Source of the DNA: Nevskia ramosa DSM 11499
GTDB taxonomy: Bacteria > Pseudomonadota > Gammaproteobacteria > Nevskiales > Nevskiaceae
Length of the DNA: 64,000 bases
Assembly (NCBI RefSeq): GCF_000420645.1
Contig: NZ_ATVI01000005.1
Location: 604,357 to 668,356 of the forward strand
Direction of reading: 5' to 3'
Shown in pieces: positions 8,998 through 18,991 of the stretch. The position numbers and the translations under genes were made by a program. Within the stretch, counting starts at the first letter, position 1, and every line of letters begins with the position of its first letter. The notes under the pieces were generated by a model. It saw only the letters and a list, made by a program, of their open reading frames with translations. It searched no databases and was not told the DNA's origin.

Positions 8998-9639
8998 TCA
9001 GGGCTGGGTCTGCTGTCTGCGCAGCCGCGCGCGGGCGATTGCGGCGCCGATGTCGATCTCCTTCGCCTGCGCCGCCAGCACTTCGCCACGGCGCAGCCGG
9101 CGGGCTTCATCGCGCTGCTCGCGCTCACGGGCCAGACGAACCTTGCGTCGCTCGTGCAGCTTGCGCCAGCGCTCGGCCATCGCCGCGGCCGGCGTCAGCG
9201 TGGCGGGCCGAACTTCGAGCGAGATGCAGTCGACCGGGCAGGGTGGCAGGCACAGATCGCAGCCCGAGCAGTCCTCGTCGATCACCACGTGAAGGAATTT
9301 CGGCGCGCCGAAAATCGCATCGACCGGGCAGACCAGCACGCACTTGTAGCAGCCGATGCAGCGCGTCTCGTCGATCACCGCGATGGTCTGGATCAATGCC
9401 TGGTCGACGGTCAGCGGTGCATCTTCCGGCCATACCGCAGGGTCCGGCGACAGTGGCGCCAGTTCAAGCGCGGTGGCCAGTGCGGTGATCGTCGCCAGTC
9501 CGCCGGGCGGGCAGCGATTCAGCGTCGTGCTGTTGTTGGCTAGCGCCTCCGCGTAAGGCCGACAGCCATCGAAGCCGCAGCGGCGGCACTGTGTCTGCGG
9601 CAGCAGTGCATCGAGGCGAGTGACCAGATCGCCGATCAT
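8998..9639 (-). CDS. rsxB: RnfB/RsxB-family iron-sulfur electron-transfer protein
   Basis: A 213-residue protein. The Fe-S domain has C18, C21, C26 and C43; two ferredoxin [4Fe-4S] motifs follow at C94/97/100/104 and C124/127/130/134. The N-terminus [18 protein letters not shown] lacks the membrane helix of full RnfB, so it is probably a soluble relative. RnfB feeds the Rnf/Rsx ion-translocating complex, but no rnfA, C, D, G or E is nearby. Next to nth, a link to keeping Fe-S proteins reduced is conceivable, though this is inference. The C-terminus is charged and helical (about 150-213). Confidence 0.85.
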   Translation of the reverse strand: MIGDLVTRLDALLPQTQCRRCGFDGCRPYAEALANNSTTLNRCPPGGLATITALATALELAPLSPDPAVWPEDAPLTVDQALIQTIAVIDETRCIGCYKCVLVCPVDAIFGAPKFLHVVIDEDCSGCDLCLPPCPVDCISLEVRPATLTPAAAMAERWRKLHERRKVRLAREREQRDEARRLRRGEVLAAQAKEIDIGAAIARARLRRQQTQP

Positions 9640-9995
9640 TTCAGCGATTCAAGGTACATCCGACGGGCCAGCGTCGCCGCGACCACGGCCGCTGCGAGTT
9701 CGATCAGCAGTAGTCGCAGCACCGGCCAGGACGGCAGCGCCAAGGCCAGCAGCGCGTAGCCCAGCCCGGCCAGGAACGCGCCGCCGAAACACAGCGCACA
9801 CAGCGCCAGCATCGCGGTCAGCCGGGTCGGGCGGCCGAAGCTGCCGGCGATCAGGAACAAACCGGCGCCGGCCAGCATCGCGCCGATGATCGGGTTCGCG
9901 CGGTCAGTGCCCCAGGCGCTCAGGCCGAGGGCGATCAGCACGGCACCGGTCGCAGTGCAGTAAAGCTTCGCCGCGAACGTGAGGTCCAGATTCAC
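9636..9995 (-). CDS. Small four-helix membrane protein of unknown function
   Basis: A 119-residue hydrophobic protein with about four membrane helices (roughly 8-28, 34-52, 58-80, 86-108) and a short basic C-terminus. No motif I recognise. It overlaps the start of the rnfB-like gene by 4 bases and its own ATG overlaps the metG stop by 4 bases, so it is translationally coupled in the metG-rnfB-nth run. Expression is supported by this tight packing rather than by homology. Confidence 0.7.
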   Translation of the reverse strand: MNLDLTFAAKLYCTATGAVLIALGLSAWGTDRANPIIGAMLAGAGLFLIAGSFGRPTRLTAMLALCALCFGGAFLAGLGYALLALALPSWPVLRLLLIELAAAVVAATLARRMYLESLK

Positions 9996-12136
9996 TTCAC
10001 CTTCATGCCCGGCTGCGCGCCGTCATCCGGCGCGAGCAGGAACGGGCCACCTTCGTCACCGCTGGCCGCCAGCACCATGCCTTCGGACATGCCGAAGCGC
10101 ATCTTGCGCGGCGCCAGATTGGCGACCATCACGGTCAGCCGGCCGACGAGTTTTTCCGGCGGATAAGCGCTCTTGATGCCGGCAAACACCTGCCGCTTGC
10201 CGAGCGCGCCGAGATCGAGTGTCAGCCGCAGCAGCTTGTCCGCACCTTCGACGCTTTCGGCGTTTTCGATGCGGGCGATGCGCAGATCGATCCTGGCGAA
10301 GTCTTCGATGCTGGCGTGGGTGGCGTCGCCGGCTTGGCTTGCTGTCGGAGCAGCCACCGCGGCCGGAGCTGGTTTCGCAGGCTTGGCTTTAGGCGCTCCT
10401 GTTGCGGTTGGCGCAAGGCTTTCGGTGGATGCAGCGATCATTGCCTTGATTGCAGCCGGGTCGATACGCGTTGCCAGCGGTTCGAAGGTCCGCACCGCGT
10501 AGCCGAGTTGAGCCGCCTTGATTCCGCGACCGGCTGCATCGCCCAGGAAGTGCAGCGCCTTGGTCGTGAGGGTCGGCAGCACAGGCGCCAGCAGTACGGT
10601 CAGAACCCGGAAGATCTCGACGAACGCCGTCGTCGATTCATGAAGCGCAGTGCGGACTTCATCCGCCGAAGTGAACGATATCTCGCGGCCGGTTTTGGTG
10701 CGGAAAGGCCCGAGGCTGTTCTGTTCGATCAGCTTGGCCAGCGACCAGGGTTCGACATCCTGAATCCATTGATTGGCGGTGTCGGCCAGTGCCATGGTCT
10801 GGCGCAGGGCTTCAGCATAATCACGGCGGGCATAGGCTTCGAACACGGCGTCGGGCTTGGCGCCGAAGTAATTCGCCAGCGTTTCCGTGATCTCTGCCGA
10901 AAGCGTTGACGACAACTGCCCTGAGAAATACTTGTTCAGGAACGGTGCACAACGACTGGCAATATTCACGTACTTGCCCACGATGTCGCTGTTCACGCGC
11001 GCCACGAAGTCATCGAGATTGAGATCGAGATCGTCAACGCCATCCGACAGCTTCGCCGCGAAGTAGTAGCGCAGATATTCCGGGTTCAGACCAGCATCCA
11101 GGTAGGTGCGCGCCTTGATGAACGTCCCGCGCGACTTGCTCATCTTCGCGCCGTTGACGGTCAGATAGCCGTTGACCGATAGGCCGGTCGGCTGGCGATG
11201 ACCGGCGCCTTTCAGCATCGCCGGCCAGAACAGGCCGTGGAAGTTGATGATGTCCTTGCCGATGAAGTGCCACATCTCGGCGGTGGAATCCGGGCCGATG
11301 AACTCGGCGAGCCTGGCTTCGTCGTTGCCGAGCAGGGCGCTCAGGCTGGCGAAGTAGCCGATCGGCGCATCGAGCCAGACGTAGAAATACTTCCCCGGCG
11401 CATCCGGAATCTCGAAGCCGAAGTACGGCGCATCGCGCGAGATATCCCAGTCGCGCAGGCCGCCATCGAGCCATTCACGGAGCTTGGCCTTGACGCTGGA
11501 ATGCACTTGGGCGTGTTCCAGCCACTGCTGAACTTCGGTTTGCACTTCAGGTTTAGACAGCGTGAAGAAGTAGTGCTCGGATTCCTTCAGCACTGGAGTC
11601 GCGCCAGAAACCACGGACTTCGGGTTCTTGAGGTCGGTCGGCCCGTAGGTCGCGCCGCAGTTTTCGCAGTTGTCGCCGTACTGGTCGGCGGTGCCGCACT
11701 TCGGGCATTCGCCTTTGATGTAACGATCCGGCAGGAACATTTCCTTGACCGGGTCGTAGGCCTGCTCGATGAAGCGGCTGGCGATGTAGCCCTTCGCTTT
11801 CAGCTTCGTGTAGATGGATTCCGACAGCTTCCGGTTCTCGTCCGAATGCGTCGAATGGTAGTGATCGAAGGCCACGCCGAAGGCCGCGAAATCGGCCGCG
11901 TGGGATTCCTGCATGCCGGCGATGAACGCTTCCGGGGCAACGCCGGCCTTCTCGGCGGCCAGCATGATCGGCGTGCCGTGGGCGTCGTCGGCGCAGACGT
12001 AAGTCACCTCATTGCCGCACATGCGCTGGAAGCGCACCCAGATGTCGGCCTGGATGTAGCCGACCATGTGGCCGAGGTGCAGCGGGCCGTTGGCGTAGGG
12101 CAGCGCGTTGGTGACGAGAATCTTTCGGGCGGACAT
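9992..12136 (-). CDS. metG: Methionyl-tRNA synthetase
   Basis: A 714-residue class I aminoacyl-tRNA synthetase that charges tRNA-Met. The HIGH-type motif is HLGH at 20-23 and KMSKS is at 331-335. A zinc-binding knuckle uses C144, C147, C157 and C160. A linker rich in Ala/Pro/Lys (about 555-600) precedes a C-terminal tRNA-binding EMAP/Trbp111 domain that supports dimerisation. It is the first gene of a leftward cluster with 4-base overlaps downstream and is divergent from the acetolactate synthase-like gene. Confidence 0.98.
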   Translation of the reverse strand: MSARKILVTNALPYANGPLHLGHMVGYIQADIWVRFQRMCGNEVTYVCADDAHGTPIMLAAEKAGVAPEAFIAGMQESHAADFAAFGVAFDHYHSTHSDENRKLSESIYTKLKAKGYIASRFIEQAYDPVKEMFLPDRYIKGECPKCGTADQYGDNCENCGATYGPTDLKNPKSVVSGATPVLKESEHYFFTLSKPEVQTEVQQWLEHAQVHSSVKAKLREWLDGGLRDWDISRDAPYFGFEIPDAPGKYFYVWLDAPIGYFASLSALLGNDEARLAEFIGPDSTAEMWHFIGKDIINFHGLFWPAMLKGAGHRQPTGLSVNGYLTVNGAKMSKSRGTFIKARTYLDAGLNPEYLRYYFAAKLSDGVDDLDLNLDDFVARVNSDIVGKYVNIASRCAPFLNKYFSGQLSSTLSAEITETLANYFGAKPDAVFEAYARRDYAEALRQTMALADTANQWIQDVEPWSLAKLIEQNSLGPFRTKTGREISFTSADEVRTALHESTTAFVEIFRVLTVLLAPVLPTLTTKALHFLGDAAGRGIKAAQLGYAVRTFEPLATRIDPAAIKAMIAASTESLAPTATGAPKAKPAKPAPAAVAAPTASQAGDATHASIEDFARIDLRIARIENAESVEGADKLLRLTLDLGALGKRQVFAGIKSAYPPEKLVGRLTVMVANLAPRKMRFGMSEGMVLAASGDEGGPFLLAPDDGAQPGMKVK

Positions 12137-12290
12137 GGTGCGAGGGCGGCTTGAAACGAGGCGCGATTATCGCACGCAGGCTCGGTCTTTCTGGTTGGGT
12201 TCGCCGGCCGGCTGAACTGCGGCGAGGCGATCCAGTCCAAGCCACGCATGCCCGGACCGCCGCCATGCTCAGACAGGTAGACCCAACTCC

Positions 12291-13991
12291 ATGAACGATG
12301 CAAAGGCCGTTGACTCGGCAACGGATGGCAAGACCATCAAGGCCGCCGAGCTGTTCGTACGCTGCCTTGAAGCCGAAGGCGTCGAAATCATCTTCGGCCT
12401 GCCCGGTGAGGAAAACGCCGATCTGATGATCGCGCTGCTGGATTCGAAGATCCGCTTCATCCTGGTGCGCCACGAGCAGGCAGCGGCGTTCATGGCCGAT
12501 GTCTACGGCCGTCTGACCGGGCGCGCCGGCGTCTGTCTGGCCACGCTCGGGCCGGGCGCGACCAATCTGGTCACCGGGTTGGCCGACGCCAATCTCGACC
12601 GCTCGCCGGTGGTCGCGATCATCGGCCAGGGTTCGACGCGCCGGCTGCACAAGGAAAGCCACCAGAACATGGACGCGATCGCGATGATGCGGCCGATCTC
12701 CAAGTGGGCGCAGTCGATCATCGCCGCCGATTCGATCCCGGAAATCCTGCGCAAGGCGTTCAAGCTCGCGGAGGCCGAGAAGCCTGGCGTCTGCGTCATC
12801 GAACTGCCGGAGGATGTGGCCAAGCATCAGATCGTCGGCACGCCGATGCCGGTCTACAGGACGCGCAGGCCGACAGCGGATGCCCGAGCCGTCGAACAGG
12901 CGGTGGCGATCCTGGCCAACGCCAAGAACCCGGTGATCCTCGCCGGCAACGGCGCGCTGCGGGACCGTGCTGCCGTACAGCTGAGCGCCCTGGCCCACAA
13001 GACCGGCCTGCCGGTGTTCAACACCTTCATGGGCAAGGGCGCGCTGACGCGTTCGGACCCGCACAACCTGTTCACCATCGGCCTGCAGGCGCACGACTAC
13101 GGCAATCAGGCGATGGCGTCCGCCGACGCGGTGCTGGTGATCGGCTATGACCTGGTCGAATACAGCCCGCAGTTCTGGAATGCCAAGCGCGACAAACAGA
13201 TCATCCACGTCGATTTTCTGCCCGCCGAGGTCGATCAGGATTACGCCGTGTCGGCCGATGTGGTCGGCGACATCGCCGGCACCCTGGCGCAGATCAGCGC
13301 GCTGCTCGATCGCGATTACAGCGCGCGGTTGCCGCTGCACGACATCGGCAAGTGGCAGCCGCTGCGCGAGCAGATCGCTGCCGATCACGGCTGCGAACGC
13401 AATGACACCGGGTTTCCGATCAAGCCGCAGAAAGTGCTCTGGGACGTGCGCGAGTTTCTGAAGGCGGACGACATCCTGCTATCCGATGTCGGCGCCCACA
13501 AGCTGTGGATCGGCCGCTATTACCCGGCGGAAACGCCAAACAGCGTGATGATCTCCAACGGCTTCTGCTCGATGGGCTTCGCGCTGCCCGGCGCCATCGG
13601 CGCCAAGTTCGCCGCGCCTGAAAAGCGCGTTCTGGCGATCTGCGGCGACGCCGGCTTCCTGATGAACCTGCAGGACCTGGAAACTGCCGTCCGCTACCAG
13701 CTCAACATCGTCGTGATGATCTGGGTCGACGGCAGCTACGGCTTGATCGAATGGAAGCAGCAGAACGAGTTCGGCAAGCACTTTCCGCTTGAATTCAGCA
13801 ATCCGGACTTCGAACTGCTGGCGCAATCATTTGGCTGCTGGGGCCGCACCCTGACGACGACCGGGCAACTGCCAGGCGCGCTGGAAGAAGCGTTCCGCCA
13901 GCCCGGCCCGGCGCTGATCGCGGTGCCGGTGGACTACCGCGAGAACGTGAAGCTGACCGAGCGCATGGGGCAGCTGGTGGCCAAACTTTAA
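12291..13991 (+). CDS. Acetolactate synthase large-subunit-like TPP enzyme
   Basis: A 566-residue thiamine-diphosphate enzyme. Three domains are visible: an N-terminal PYR domain with the cofactor-activating Glu62 in RHEQAAAF, a central domain, and a C-terminal PP domain with the GDAGFLMN signature (452-459). The closest family type is the single-subunit catabolic AlsS-like acetolactate synthase (two pyruvate to acetolactate plus CO2). No small regulatory subunit and no acetolactate decarboxylase follow, so the physiological role (acetoin formation or another 2-oxo acid) is open. The stop overlaps the sbcB stop on the other strand. Confidence 0.82.
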   Translation: MNDAKAVDSATDGKTIKAAELFVRCLEAEGVEIIFGLPGEENADLMIALLDSKIRFILVRHEQAAAFMADVYGRLTGRAGVCLATLGPGATNLVTGLADANLDRSPVVAIIGQGSTRRLHKESHQNMDAIAMMRPISKWAQSIIAADSIPEILRKAFKLAEAEKPGVCVIELPEDVAKHQIVGTPMPVYRTRRPTADARAVEQAVAILANAKNPVILAGNGALRDRAAVQLSALAHKTGLPVFNTFMGKGALTRSDPHNLFTIGLQAHDYGNQAMASADAVLVIGYDLVEYSPQFWNAKRDKQIIHVDFLPAEVDQDYAVSADVVGDIAGTLAQISALLDRDYSARLPLHDIGKWQPLREQIAADHGCERNDTGFPIKPQKVLWDVREFLKADDILLSDVGAHKLWIGRYYPAETPNSVMISNGFCSMGFALPGAIGAKFAAPEKRVLAICGDAGFLMNLQDLETAVRYQLNIVVMIWVDGSYGLIEWKQQNEFGKHFPLEFSNPDFELLAQSFGCWGRTLTTTGQLPGALEEAFRQPGPALIAVPVDYRENVKLTERMGQLVAKL

Positions 13992-15433
13992 CTGCGCAGC
14001 AAAGCCTCCAAACCCGATTCTTCCGGCCACACCGCCAGCTGCGCCAGCACCCGTAGCCGCTCTGGATTGCCTTCGCGTTCCGCCAGCATCGCGACCTGTT
14101 CGCGGTAGGCGTTCAGGGTCAGGCTGGCGACGCCGGTGTCGTAGCGCAGCTTGCCGGCGACGAAGTCCTGCCAGCGCGCGCGTTCGTCTTCGTCGAGCGT
14201 GTCCGGGTAGTGGCGGGCGCGGTAGCGGAACAACAACTCGTCGTAGCGTGAGTCGGCAAAGCTGCCGTGCAGGCGGGCGATGGTGTCCGGACCGGCGTTG
14301 CGCACTCTCGCCAGGCGCGGCTTGTCGGCATCGGGCAGGAAGCCGCCGTACAGCGACAGCTCCGGATCGGCCCAGTCACGCGGCTCCTGGGTGAACACTT
14401 CGCGAACCTTGTCTCGCAGCGCATCACCGGCAGCGAGCAGCCGGGCCTGATTGGCGAGACAGGCGGCAATATCGATGCCCCAGCGCTCGGCATCCGCGCC
14501 ACGCAGCGTGGCGAGCGGCGACAGCATCGGCGACTTGTTCAGGTGCACGCCTTTCAGCGGCAGGCGGGTGAGGCCATCGGGCAGATCGTCGTTCGAGGCG
14601 AAGACGCGATCGCGAAGATCGTCGGCATCGAGTTCCAGCAGTTCGTCGATGTCGCAGCTCAGATCGAAAGTCAGCACGCAGTTGCTGTTGGTCGGGTGCA
14701 TCGCGATCGGCGCGATCACCGCCATGCAGCCGCGCATGGCCGGAATCTTCGAGGACACGTGGACGACCGGCGCCATCTCGTGGACGTTGAGCAGGGTCGC
14801 TGCGAATTTCTTGTCACGCAGTTTCAGTGCGTGCTCGAACAGCCGCGGCTGCGCGGTCTTCAGGCGCTTGGCGACGGCGATCGTGGCATCGACATCGCTG
14901 AGCGCGTCGTGGGCTTTCTCGTGGACCAGGCCATTGGCCTTGCTGAGACGTTCCAGCTTGAAGGTGGTGGCGCCATTGTCGCCGACCGGCCATTCCAGCC
15001 CCTGCGGCCGCAGCGCATGCCAGAGGCGAACGACATCGATCAGATCCCAGCGCGAGTTGCCGCCGCGCCATTCGCGCAGATAGACCTCGTGGAAGTTGCG
15101 ATAGAGCAGATAGCGGGTGACTTCGTCATCGAAGCGGATCGAGTTGTAGCCGGCTGCGCAGCTGCCGGGCACGCTGAACAGCTCGTCGATCTGGCGCGCG
15201 AACTCGTACTCGGGCAGGCCTTCATCGCGGGCCTGCTGCGGGGTGATGCCGGTGATCAGGCAGGCTTCCGGATGCGGCAGCACGTCGATCGCAGGCGCGC
15301 AGAAGATCACCAGCGGCTCGCCGATCGACTCCAGGTTTTCATCGGTACGCCGAGCGGCGAACTGCGAGGGGCGATCGCGGGCCGGGTCGGTGCCGAAGGT
15401 TTCGTAGTCGTGCCAGACGAAGCTGAAGCTCAT
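13988..15433 (-). CDS. sbcB: Exodeoxyribonuclease I
   Basis: A 481-residue single-strand-specific 3'-5' exonuclease used in recombination and mismatch repair. The DEDDh exonuclease domain starts with D9 and E11 in WHDYETFGTDP, and the later HDALSDVDAT segment carries the last catalytic residues. The C-terminal SH3-like and helical parts are present, matching the E. coli length. The ATG at 15433 is chosen because the frame upstream of it is low-complexity and overlaps the divergent mrp promoter. Stop codons of this gene and of the convergent upstream neighbour overlap, with no terminator between them. Confidence 0.95.
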   Translation of the reverse strand: MSFSFVWHDYETFGTDPARDRPSQFAARRTDENLESIGEPLVIFCAPAIDVLPHPEACLITGITPQQARDEGLPEYEFARQIDELFSVPGSCAAGYNSIRFDDEVTRYLLYRNFHEVYLREWRGGNSRWDLIDVVRLWHALRPQGLEWPVGDNGATTFKLERLSKANGLVHEKAHDALSDVDATIAVAKRLKTAQPRLFEHALKLRDKKFAATLLNVHEMAPVVHVSSKIPAMRGCMAVIAPIAMHPTNSNCVLTFDLSCDIDELLELDADDLRDRVFASNDDLPDGLTRLPLKGVHLNKSPMLSPLATLRGADAERWGIDIAACLANQARLLAAGDALRDKVREVFTQEPRDWADPELSLYGGFLPDADKPRLARVRNAGPDTIARLHGSFADSRYDELLFRYRARHYPDTLDEDERARWQDFVAGKLRYDTGVASLTLNAYREQVAMLAEREGNPERLRVLAQLAVWPEESGLEALLRS

Positions 15434-15520
15434 GAGGGAGTAAGTGAGTGCTGGGCGGACGGGCGAGGGCGGCGGAATGCGAGACAATAGCGCAGCCTTT
15501 CCACCGTTCGTGAACCGCCC

Positions 15521-16603
15521 GTGCCCGCTACCCGCGAATCCTTGCTTGCTGCGCTCGATAGCTACATTCATCCGCTGATCGGCCGCGGCCTGGTCAGTGC
15601 CGAATGCATTGCCGAACTGACGCCGGGCGACAGCCCGCAGGTCGCCATCGAACTCGGTTTCCCGGCGGCCGGCATCGCGGCCGGTATCGTCGATGACGTG
15701 AAAGCGCTGCTGCTGGCCGCCTGTGGTGTCGAGGTCCAGGTGCGTATTGGCTGCCGGGTGCTGCCCCAGGCAGTGCAGAAAGGCCTGAACCCGCTGCCGG
15801 GTGTCGCCAATATTCTCGCGGTGGCGTCGGGCAAGGGCGGCGTCGGCAAGTCGACGGTGGCTGTCAATCTGGCGCTGGCGCTGCAGGCGGAAGGTGCGCG
15901 GGTCGGCATCGTCGACGCCGATGTCTACGGGCCGTCACAGCCGCTGATGCTCGGTTCGCGCGAGCGACCGAGCTCGCCGGACGGCAAGCGCATCAACCCG
16001 ATCATCGCGCACGGCCTGCAGGCGATGTCGATCGGCTTCCTGCTCAAGGACGATGCCCAGCCGGCTGTCTGGCGCGGGCCGATGGCGACGCAGGCACTGA
16101 CCCAGATGCTGACCGACACCGTCTGGGACGATCTTGATTACCTGATCGTCGACATGCCGCCGGGTACTGGCGATATCCAGCTCAGTCTTTCCCAGAAAGT
16201 CCCGGTGGCCGGCAGCGTCATCGTCACCACGCCGCAGGACATCGCGCTGCTCGACGCCCGCAAGGGTCTGGAGATGTTCCGCAAGGTCGGCATTCCGGTG
16301 CTCGGCGTGGTCGAGAACATGGCGACTCATGTCTGCACCAACTGCGGCCACGAGGAAGCGATCTTCGGTATCGGCGGCGGCGACAAGCTGGCGCGGGAAG
16401 CCGGTACCGAACTGCTCGGCCAGATGCCGCTCGACATGCGCATTCGTCTGCAGGCCGACAGCGGCAATCCGACCGTCGCCGCCGATCCGTGCTCCGAACT
16501 GAGCCTGCGCTACCGCGACATCGCCCGCCTGGCCGCCGCGCGTCTGGCCTACGGCGTGGCTGGCGAACTGGCCTTCCCGAACCTGTCGATCAGCGACGAC
16601 TGA
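15521..16603 (+). CDS. apbC: Iron-sulfur cluster carrier ATPase, Mrp/ApbC family
   Basis: A 360-residue P-loop protein. The N-terminal DUF59/MIP18-like region (about 1-85) is followed by a deviant Walker A, SGKGGVGKST (103-112), the D-A-D-V-Y-G-P-S-Q-P switch region, and CxxC in VCTNCGH, the bridging Fe-S site. Known role: scaffold or carrier of Fe-S clusters. The start is GTG at 15521. Divergent from sbcB, and 17 bases before the next gene, which is likely co-transcribed. Confidence 0.95.
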   Translation: MPATRESLLAALDSYIHPLIGRGLVSAECIAELTPGDSPQVAIELGFPAAGIAAGIVDDVKALLLAACGVEVQVRIGCRVLPQAVQKGLNPLPGVANILAVASGKGGVGKSTVAVNLALALQAEGARVGIVDADVYGPSQPLMLGSRERPSSPDGKRINPIIAHGLQAMSIGFLLKDDAQPAVWRGPMATQALTQMLTDTVWDDLDYLIVDMPPGTGDIQLSLSQKVPVAGSVIVTTPQDIALLDARKGLEMFRKVGIPVLGVVENMATHVCTNCGHEEAIFGIGGGDKLAREAGTELLGQMPLDMRIRLQADSGNPTVAADPCSELSLRYRDIARLAAARLAYGVAGELAFPNLSISDD

Positions 16604-16620
16604 TCCTTGTCCGCCCCGCG

Positions 16621-17235
16621 ATGCTGAACCGGTCCGTCAGCTGGGTCTGGATCGCGCTGGCGCTGGCTGCGTGGGGTGGCTGGAATGCCTGGACGCATCG
16701 CGAAGTCGCGCAGCCGCCGGGCGTGCTGGTCGCTGAAGCCCCTGCCCAGACGGTGCTCTCTGGCGATGAGGCCGCGCCATTCGAGCATCGCGGTTATCGA
16801 CTGACGCCGCTGGCGGGTTTCGCGCTCGAAGCGCGCGTGCTGACGACCGAAAGCTATCGCTTCGACCGGCTGGCTGGGCTGGTGCCCGTCGACGTCGGTC
16901 TTGGCTGGGGCGCGATGTCCGATAGCGCCGTGCTGGCACGAATCGAGCTCAGCCAGAGCGGGCGTTTCATGTACTGGCACGTCGCGCAGTTTCCGATTCC
17001 CGAGCAGCAGATCATCAATAGTGCCGCGAACATGCACCTGATCCCGGCGACGCCGGTGATTGCGCGGCGGATTTCAGCGCTCAGGCGTGGTCAGCTGATC
17101 AGCCTGCGCGGGCGGCTCGTCGAAGCCGTGGCGCCGAACGGCATGCAGATTCGCAGCTCCTTGCGCCGCGACGATACCGGCGCCGGCGCTTGCGAAGTCA
17201 TCTGGGTCGAAGACCTCGAAGTGCTTCAGCGATAA
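16621..17235 (+). CDS. Membrane-anchored protein of unknown function
   Basis: A 204-residue protein with one N-terminal hydrophobic segment (about 5-22: [16 protein letters not shown]) and a soluble, probably periplasmic remainder. It contains WGAMSD, Y-W-H and a C-terminal region [13 protein letters not shown] that looks like a small beta-barrel (OB-like) fold; this is only an impression. The start at 16621 is chosen because the longer frame upstream lies inside mrp. Sits between mrp and dcd on the same strand; no function assigned. Confidence 0.7.
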   Translation: MLNRSVSWVWIALALAAWGGWNAWTHREVAQPPGVLVAEAPAQTVLSGDEAAPFEHRGYRLTPLAGFALEARVLTTESYRFDRLAGLVPVDVGLGWGAMSDSAVLARIELSQSGRFMYWHVAQFPIPEQQIINSAANMHLIPATPVIARRISALRRGQLISLRGRLVEAVAPNGMQIRSSLRRDDTGAGACEVIWVEDLEVLQR

Positions 17236-17276
17236 TCACGTTCCGAAACCCCGCAGCCAGACCGAACCCGCCGCCG

Positions 17277-17843
17277 ATGAGCATCAAGTCAGACAAGTGG
17301 ATCAAGCGCATGGCCGCCAGCGACCGGATGATCGAGCCGTTCGAGCCCGGCCAGATTCGCACCGCCAACGGCAACAAGATCGTCAGCTATGGCACCTCGA
17401 GCTACGGCTACGACGTGCGCTGCGCCGACGAGTTCAAGATCTTCACCAACATCAATTCGACGATCGTTGATCCGAAGAACTTCGACGAACGCAGCTTCAT
17501 CGACCTGAAGTCCGACGTCTGCATCATCCCGCCGAACTCGTTCGCGCTGGCGCGCACCGTCGAATACTTCCGCATCCCGCGCTCGACCCTGGTCATCTGC
17601 CTAGGCAAGAGCACTTATGCGCGCTGCGGAATCATCGTCAACGTCACTCCCCTCGAACCCGAATGGGAAGGCCACGTGACCCTGGAATTCTCGAACACCA
17701 CTACCCTGCCGGCGAAGATCTACGCCAACGAAGGCGTGGCACAGATGCTGTTCTTCGAGAGTGATGAGATCTGCGAGACCAGCTATGGCGATCGGGGCGG
17801 CAAGTACCAGGGGCAGACGGGAGTGACCTTGCCGAAGACTTGA
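17277..17843 (+). CDS. dcd: dCTP deaminase
   Basis: A 188-residue homotrimeric enzyme that deaminates dCTP to dUTP, feeding dTTP synthesis. Signature residues are present: SSYGYDVR (about 41-48), the nucleotide-binding K111-S112 in GKSTYARCG, and the catalytic Glu137 in TLEFSNT. Length matches the family. The start at 17277 (MSIKSDKW) is the expected one; the longer upstream frame overlaps the preceding gene. Confidence 0.97.
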   Translation: MSIKSDKWIKRMAASDRMIEPFEPGQIRTANGNKIVSYGTSSYGYDVRCADEFKIFTNINSTIVDPKNFDERSFIDLKSDVCIIPPNSFALARTVEYFRIPRSTLVICLGKSTYARCGIIVNVTPLEPEWEGHVTLEFSNTTTLPAKIYANEGVAQMLFFESDEICETSYGDRGGKYQGQTGVTLPKT

Positions 17844-17853
17844 GTCAGCGAGG

Positions 17854-17877
17854 GCCCCGATGCGAAAGCATCGGGGC
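17854..17877. terminator. Perfect hairpin after dcd
   Basis: The 10-bp arms gccccgatgc and gcatcggggc close a GAAA tetraloop between convergent dcd and the DUF1428 gene. There is no U-run, so it may be a stability hairpin or a Rho-assisted end rather than a classic terminator. Confidence 0.55.
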
Positions 17878-17900
17878 TACGCTAGCCGGCGACAGGCGGC

Positions 17901-18260
17901 TCAAGCCGCAACCAGCACTTTGAAGCCGCCGAAGAACATCCGCTTGCTGTCGAACGGATGGGTGCTGGGATCCATCATGCCGGCCATGCGCGGGTCAGCC
18001 ATGAAGGCGGCGTTGATCTTGTCGCGCGCCTCGCGTGATTCGAAGACGATCCACGAGAACACCACGACCTCGTCGTCCTTCAGCAGCACGCTCTGCGGAA
18101 ACGAGGTGAGCACGCCGGCCTTCACGTCATCGGCGACACATTCGCGGATTTCCAGCGCACCCAGCTCGCGCAGGATCGCGGCCGCTTTCTCGGCCAGCTC
18201 GCGATAGGCGTCCAGCTTGGCTTTCGGAACTGGCAGGACAAAGCCGTCGACGTAGTTCAT
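17901..18260 (-). CDS. DUF1428 (YbaA-like) family protein
   Basis: A 119-residue protein of the dimeric alpha-beta barrel type. The family hallmarks are clear: MNYVDGFVLPVP at the N-terminus, ECVADDV in the middle, VFSWIVFESREARD, and RMFFGGF near the end. The biochemical function of DUF1428 is unknown. Its ATG overlaps the stop of the SRPBCC gene by 4 bases, so the pair is translationally coupled. Confidence 0.88.
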   Translation of the reverse strand: MNYVDGFVLPVPKAKLDAYRELAEKAAAILRELGALEIRECVADDVKAGVLTSFPQSVLLKDDEVVVFSWIVFESREARDKINAAFMADPRMAGMMDPSTHPFDSKRMFFGGFKVLVAA

Positions 18261-18853
18261 GACTGCTCCTCATTGTGCTTGGGGGTGTTCTGCGGGGATT
18301 CGGTGCGGCTGGATTCGGTCGCGCCTGCCGGTTGCTCGGCAATGGTTTTCAGGTTGGCCAGGCCATCCTCGAAATCCTTGCCGATCATCTTGTCCATGCT
18401 GACAAAGACGCTCATGACTTTCGAGATGAACGGCATCGCTCCGGACATCGTCCAGCTGACTTCGGTCGCCGTGGCCGTCGGCGTCATCGCGAATTCGACC
18501 TGATTGCTGGCCTTGAACGGCTTGATGAATTCCAGCTTCATCTCGACCTTCGACGACGGCGAACTGGACGAGATTTCCATGCTGCCAGTACCGACCTTGG
18601 CGCTTTCCCAGGCGTGCGTCGCGCCGACGCCGCTGGCCGGTCCGCTGTAACGGCCCTTGATCGCCGGGTCCTTGCGCTCGTAGGGATTCCAGCGGTTGAA
18701 CTGGTGCAGGTCGTTGATCAGCGCAAAGACCGTTTCCGGCGCGGCGTCGATACGGGTCGAGCGCTGGACGCGGAAGCTGTCAGGCTTGAGCGCGGCGGCG
18801 ATCAGGATGCCGGCCAGGGGCACGGCGATGAGGGCGACAATCAGTTTGAGCAT
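18257..18853 (-). CDS. SRPBCC (polyketide cyclase/dehydrase-like) family protein
   Basis: A 198-residue protein. An N-terminal membrane or signal segment (2-21, KLIVALIAVPLAGILIAAAL) is followed by an SRPBCC fold: RIDAAPETVFALINDLHQFNRWNPYERKD-type opening split by the usual turn, and W-T-M-S-G-A-M-P-F in the C-terminal part. These domains bind hydrophobic ligands. The C-terminal 25 residues are polar and probably disordered. ATG at 18853 has GGAG about 7 nt upstream. It forms a two-gene unit with the DUF1428 gene. Confidence 0.82.
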   Translation of the reverse strand: MLKLIVALIAVPLAGILIAAALKPDSFRVQRSTRIDAAPETVFALINDLHQFNRWNPYERKDPAIKGRYSGPASGVGATHAWESAKVGTGSMEISSSSPSSKVEMKLEFIKPFKASNQVEFAMTPTATATEVSWTMSGAMPFISKVMSVFVSMDKMIGKDFEDGLANLKTIAEQPAGATESSRTESPQNTPKHNEEQS

Positions 18854-18991
18854 GAGGCTTCTCCGGTTCGTTCGAGTGAGAGAGCCGAATCGGCCGGCGA
18901 TCATCGCCCGCTCGAATTTCTGCTCTTGTCTCTACGTCGAACGGCTGTCGGCAAAATCGACAGCGATTCCGGAGATTCTTGAAGGAAAATC

